Origin: CAXMST01 sp035267205
GTDB taxonomy: Bacteria > Actinomycetota > Thermoleophilia > Solirubrobacterales > 70-9
Assembly: GCA_035267205.1 (NCBI GenBank)
Contig: DATFLZ010000193.1
Coordinates: 1-7,236 of the forward strand
Direction of reading: 5' to 3'
Length of the DNA stretch: 7,236 nt
Shown: positions 6,558 through 7,236 of the stretch, piece by piece
Layout: every line of letters starts with the position of its first letter
Position numbering within the stretch: the stretch's first letter is position 1
The notes under the pieces: model-generated
What the model was told of the DNA's origin: nothing
Databases searched by the model: none
What the model saw: the letters and a program-made list of their open reading frames with translations, nothing else
Program-made: the position numbers and the translations under genes

Positions 6558-6950
6558 ATGGCCGAGACCCGCATTCTGTTCCGTTCTGGGTCCCGCCACG
6601 AGCACCGGATCGCGACGATTCGCCCGTGTGTCAATGCGCGAGGAGAAGCAGTCGACGCTTGGAGGCTCCATCGCGCGCCGGCAGCGGTTGCAGAGAAGGA
6701 GGCGTTCGCTGCTGCGAGGGGCGCAAGGAACGTAGGAATCCTCACCGGGCCGCCGCCCTTTTCGACGTTGTTCCCGCATGGCGCAAGCTTCGTAGGAAGT
6801 TGGGCCTCATGCGAGACCCTTCCCACGTTGCTCGCGGCCTGGCGGCTTCGCTCGACGTGCGGCTGGGATCGCTCCCCTCACTGCAGGGAGCCGGCGGGCG
6901 GTCTGGGTGCTTTGGGCGAGGAGCACCATCGACGGTCCATCGCTGTATGA
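6558..6950 (+). CDS. doubtful hypothetical protein (130 residues)
   Basis: The frame is open from ATG 6558 to TGA 6948-6950. In favour is a TAGCTT box 8 bases before the ATG, the leaderless arrangement seen at other genes here. Against it, about 70% of codons end in G or C by hand count, compared with 90% or more in the neighbours. The composition is also unusual, with many Arg, Trp, Cys and His residues towards the end, and I recognise no domain, signal peptide or membrane helix. Residues about 55-94 contain two loosely similar 20-residue units (GARNVG... and GASFVG...) that reflect an underlying 60-bp DNA repeat. An upstream GTG at 6513 is less likely as a start because it would place the box inside the gene. 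The frame may be spurious or the remains of a gene. Confidence 0.22.
   Translation: MAETRILFRSGSRHEHRIATIRPCVNARGEAVDAWRLHRAPAAVAEKEAFAAARGARNVGILTGPPPFSTLFPHGASFVGSWASCETLPTLLAAWRLRSTCGWDRSPHCREPAGGLGALGEEHHRRSIAV
6720..6798 (+). repeat. imperfect direct repeat with 60-bp phase
   Basis: GGCGCAAGGAACGTAGGAA (6720-6738) recurs as GGCGCAAGCTTCGTAGGAA (6780-6798), 16 of 19 bases identical with only the central triplet changed. The similarity resumes in the same phase at 6760-6769 and 6820-6829 (8 of 10 bases, both ending in ACGTT), while the middle of the units has diverged. This looks like an old tandem duplication of a 60-bp unit, or two copies of a binding or structural motif. Confidence 0.5.
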
Positions 6951-6957
6951 GCCAGCC

Positions 6958-6963
6958 TAGACT
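6958..6963 (+). promoter_or_regulatory. -10 box (TAGACT) of a leaderless promoter for the small membrane protein
   Basis: TAGACT ends 6 bases before ATG 6970, so the transcript would begin at or near the start codon. There is no Shine-Dalgarno sequence. The box lies within the inverted repeat GCCAG-cctaga-CTGGC (6951-6966). A second overlapping pair, GAGCC (6949-6953) and GGCTC (6972-6976), surrounds the same site. Confidence 0.5.
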
Positions 6964-6969
6964 GGCGGC

Positions 6970-7167
6970 ATGGCTCGGAAGGTGCTGGCGGCGCTGTTGT
7001 TCATCTTGGCCACAGCGTTGCTCGTGTGGTCGGTTGTGGTGTTGTCGACCGTCTGGGACGACTACAAGGACAGCTCTGACTCCACCTACGTCCTCAACGC
7101 CGCGGTTGTGTTCGGCCTGGCGGTGCTCGCCGCAGCTGCCGGCTACCTCACGATCCGGCAGCGCTGA
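6970..7167 (+). CDS. small two-helix membrane protein of unknown function
   Basis: The 65-residue product has two hydrophobic helices, about residues 5-28 and 42-62, joined by a short acidic and polar loop (WDDYKDSSDSTY, 29-40). Basic ends (ARK at the start, RQR at the finish) predict that both termini are in the cytoplasm and the loop is outside. Its codons mostly end in G or C, unlike the region just upstream, which argues for a real gene. ATG 6970 is supported by the TAGACT box 6 bases before it and by the lack of any upstream ribosome site. I do not recognise a family. It might be a small accessory or stress-related membrane protein, but the sequence does not say. It stands alone, with atypical sequence before it and another promoter-like box after it. 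Confidence 0.72.
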   Translation: MARKVLAALLFILATALLVWSVVVLSTVWDDYKDSSDSTYVLNAAVVFGLAVLAAAAGYLTIRQR

Positions 7168-7177
7168 TCCGGCGGCG
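7152..7177 (+). repeat. short tandem duplication over the stop codon
   Basis: GATCCGGCAGCG (7152-7163) is repeated as GATCCGGCGGCG (7166-7177), 11 of 12 bases identical and 14 bases apart, spanning the end of the small membrane protein gene. It may be a small slippage duplication; no function is implied. Confidence 0.4.
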
Positions 7178-7215
7178 GGGCGCTCGCCCTACCGCGTCCA
7201 GGGGAGGCGCTCTTG

Positions 7216-7221
7216 TAGCGT
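7216..7221 (+). promoter_or_regulatory. possible promoter box (TAGCGT) for a gene starting at the right edge
   Basis: TAGCGT ends 11 bases before a GTG at 7233-7235, the last codon that fits in the window. CGCT (7208-7211) and AGCG (7217-7220) form a short inverted repeat over the box. Only one codon of the supposed gene is visible, so this rests on similarity to the other boxes here. Confidence 0.25.
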
Positions 7222-7236
7222 CGATCTCGGCGGTGC

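Larger units (their letters stand above)
6510..6957. other. 450-bp region of atypical composition without a confident gene
   Basis: Between the kinase stop and the next promoter box, third-position GC falls in every frame I checked, and the local sequence has more A and T than the rest of the window. It contains a TAGCTT promoter-like box (6544-6549), a doubtful + frame (6558-6950), a phased repeat pair (6720-6798) and hairpin-forming segments. These include GCTCCC (6871-6876) with GGGAGC (6886-6891), and a stem with one mismatch between about 6800 and 6817. Minus-strand frames here (such as 6779 to 6549) are short and unlike known proteins. The region may be a decayed gene, a small RNA locus or acquired DNA. 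I see no tRNA, integrase or transposase. Confidence 0.5.

Noticed and set aside
6566..6592. GACCC...GGGTC inverted repeat with 17-base loop
   Set aside because: The arms are only 5 bases with a long loop; such pairs are expected by chance in GC-rich DNA.
6446..6826. Minus-strand frame of 126 codons in the atypical region
   Set aside because: It runs into the 3' end of the kinase gene, has no recognisable domain, and no promoter-like box or ribosome site was seen before its start.
6799..6830. Integron attC-like site suggested by GTTGGGC in the atypical region
   Set aside because: One GTTRRRY-type heptamer alone is not enough: no matching RYYYAAC partner or paired inner boxes were found, and no integrase is in the window.

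Overview
The window is a very GC-rich stretch with strong third-position GC (above about 90% in the large genes by partial hand count). It has short intergenic gaps and all convincing genes on the + strand. The proteins (FAD/Fe-S D-2-hydroxyacid dehydrogenase, M28 peptidase, PaaG-like crotonase, AarF-type kinase without C-terminal membrane helices), together with TANNNT boxes placed a few bases before start codons, suggest a high-GC actinobacterium. Thermoleophilia (Solirubrobacterales/Gaiellales) is my best guess from general resemblance; no marker gene proves it.

Layout. Positions 1-36 are probably the last codons of an upstream gene. A 976-residue flavin and iron-sulfur dehydrogenase follows (60-2990) with a Shine-Dalgarno site, so it looks operon-internal. 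A short gap with an inverted repeat and a -10-like box leads to an M28 metallopeptidase (3064-4281) with unusual hydrophobic insertions. A second box at 4314-4319 precedes a crotonase-fold protein whose best start is GTG 4330. That gene is followed 2 bases later by an ABC1/AarF/UbiB-family atypical kinase (5130-6509); the two form a clear translationally linked pair. Next comes about 450 bp (6510-6957) of lower third-position GC with an imperfect 60-bp-phased repeat and only a doubtful reading frame. A small two-helix membrane protein (6970-7167) follows, and a possible promoter and start of a further gene lie at the right edge.

How the genes work together. The dehydrogenase would pass electrons from a D-2-hydroxyacid to the quinone pool. 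The crotonase/kinase pair joins acyl-CoA chemistry to a kinase family linked to quinone and lipid homeostasis. A shared theme of membrane lipid and quinone metabolism is possible but is inference; nothing shows one pathway.

The clearest non-coding signal is a promoter architecture. Five TANNNT boxes lie 6-11 bases before start codons without a Shine-Dalgarno site, which suggests leaderless transcripts, while the two operon-internal starts carry purine-rich ribosome sites. Each of the five boxes also overlaps or sits inside a short inverted repeat. I see no CRISPR array, tRNA, rRNA, transposase, integrase, toxin-antitoxin or defence gene, and no clear new multi-gene system.
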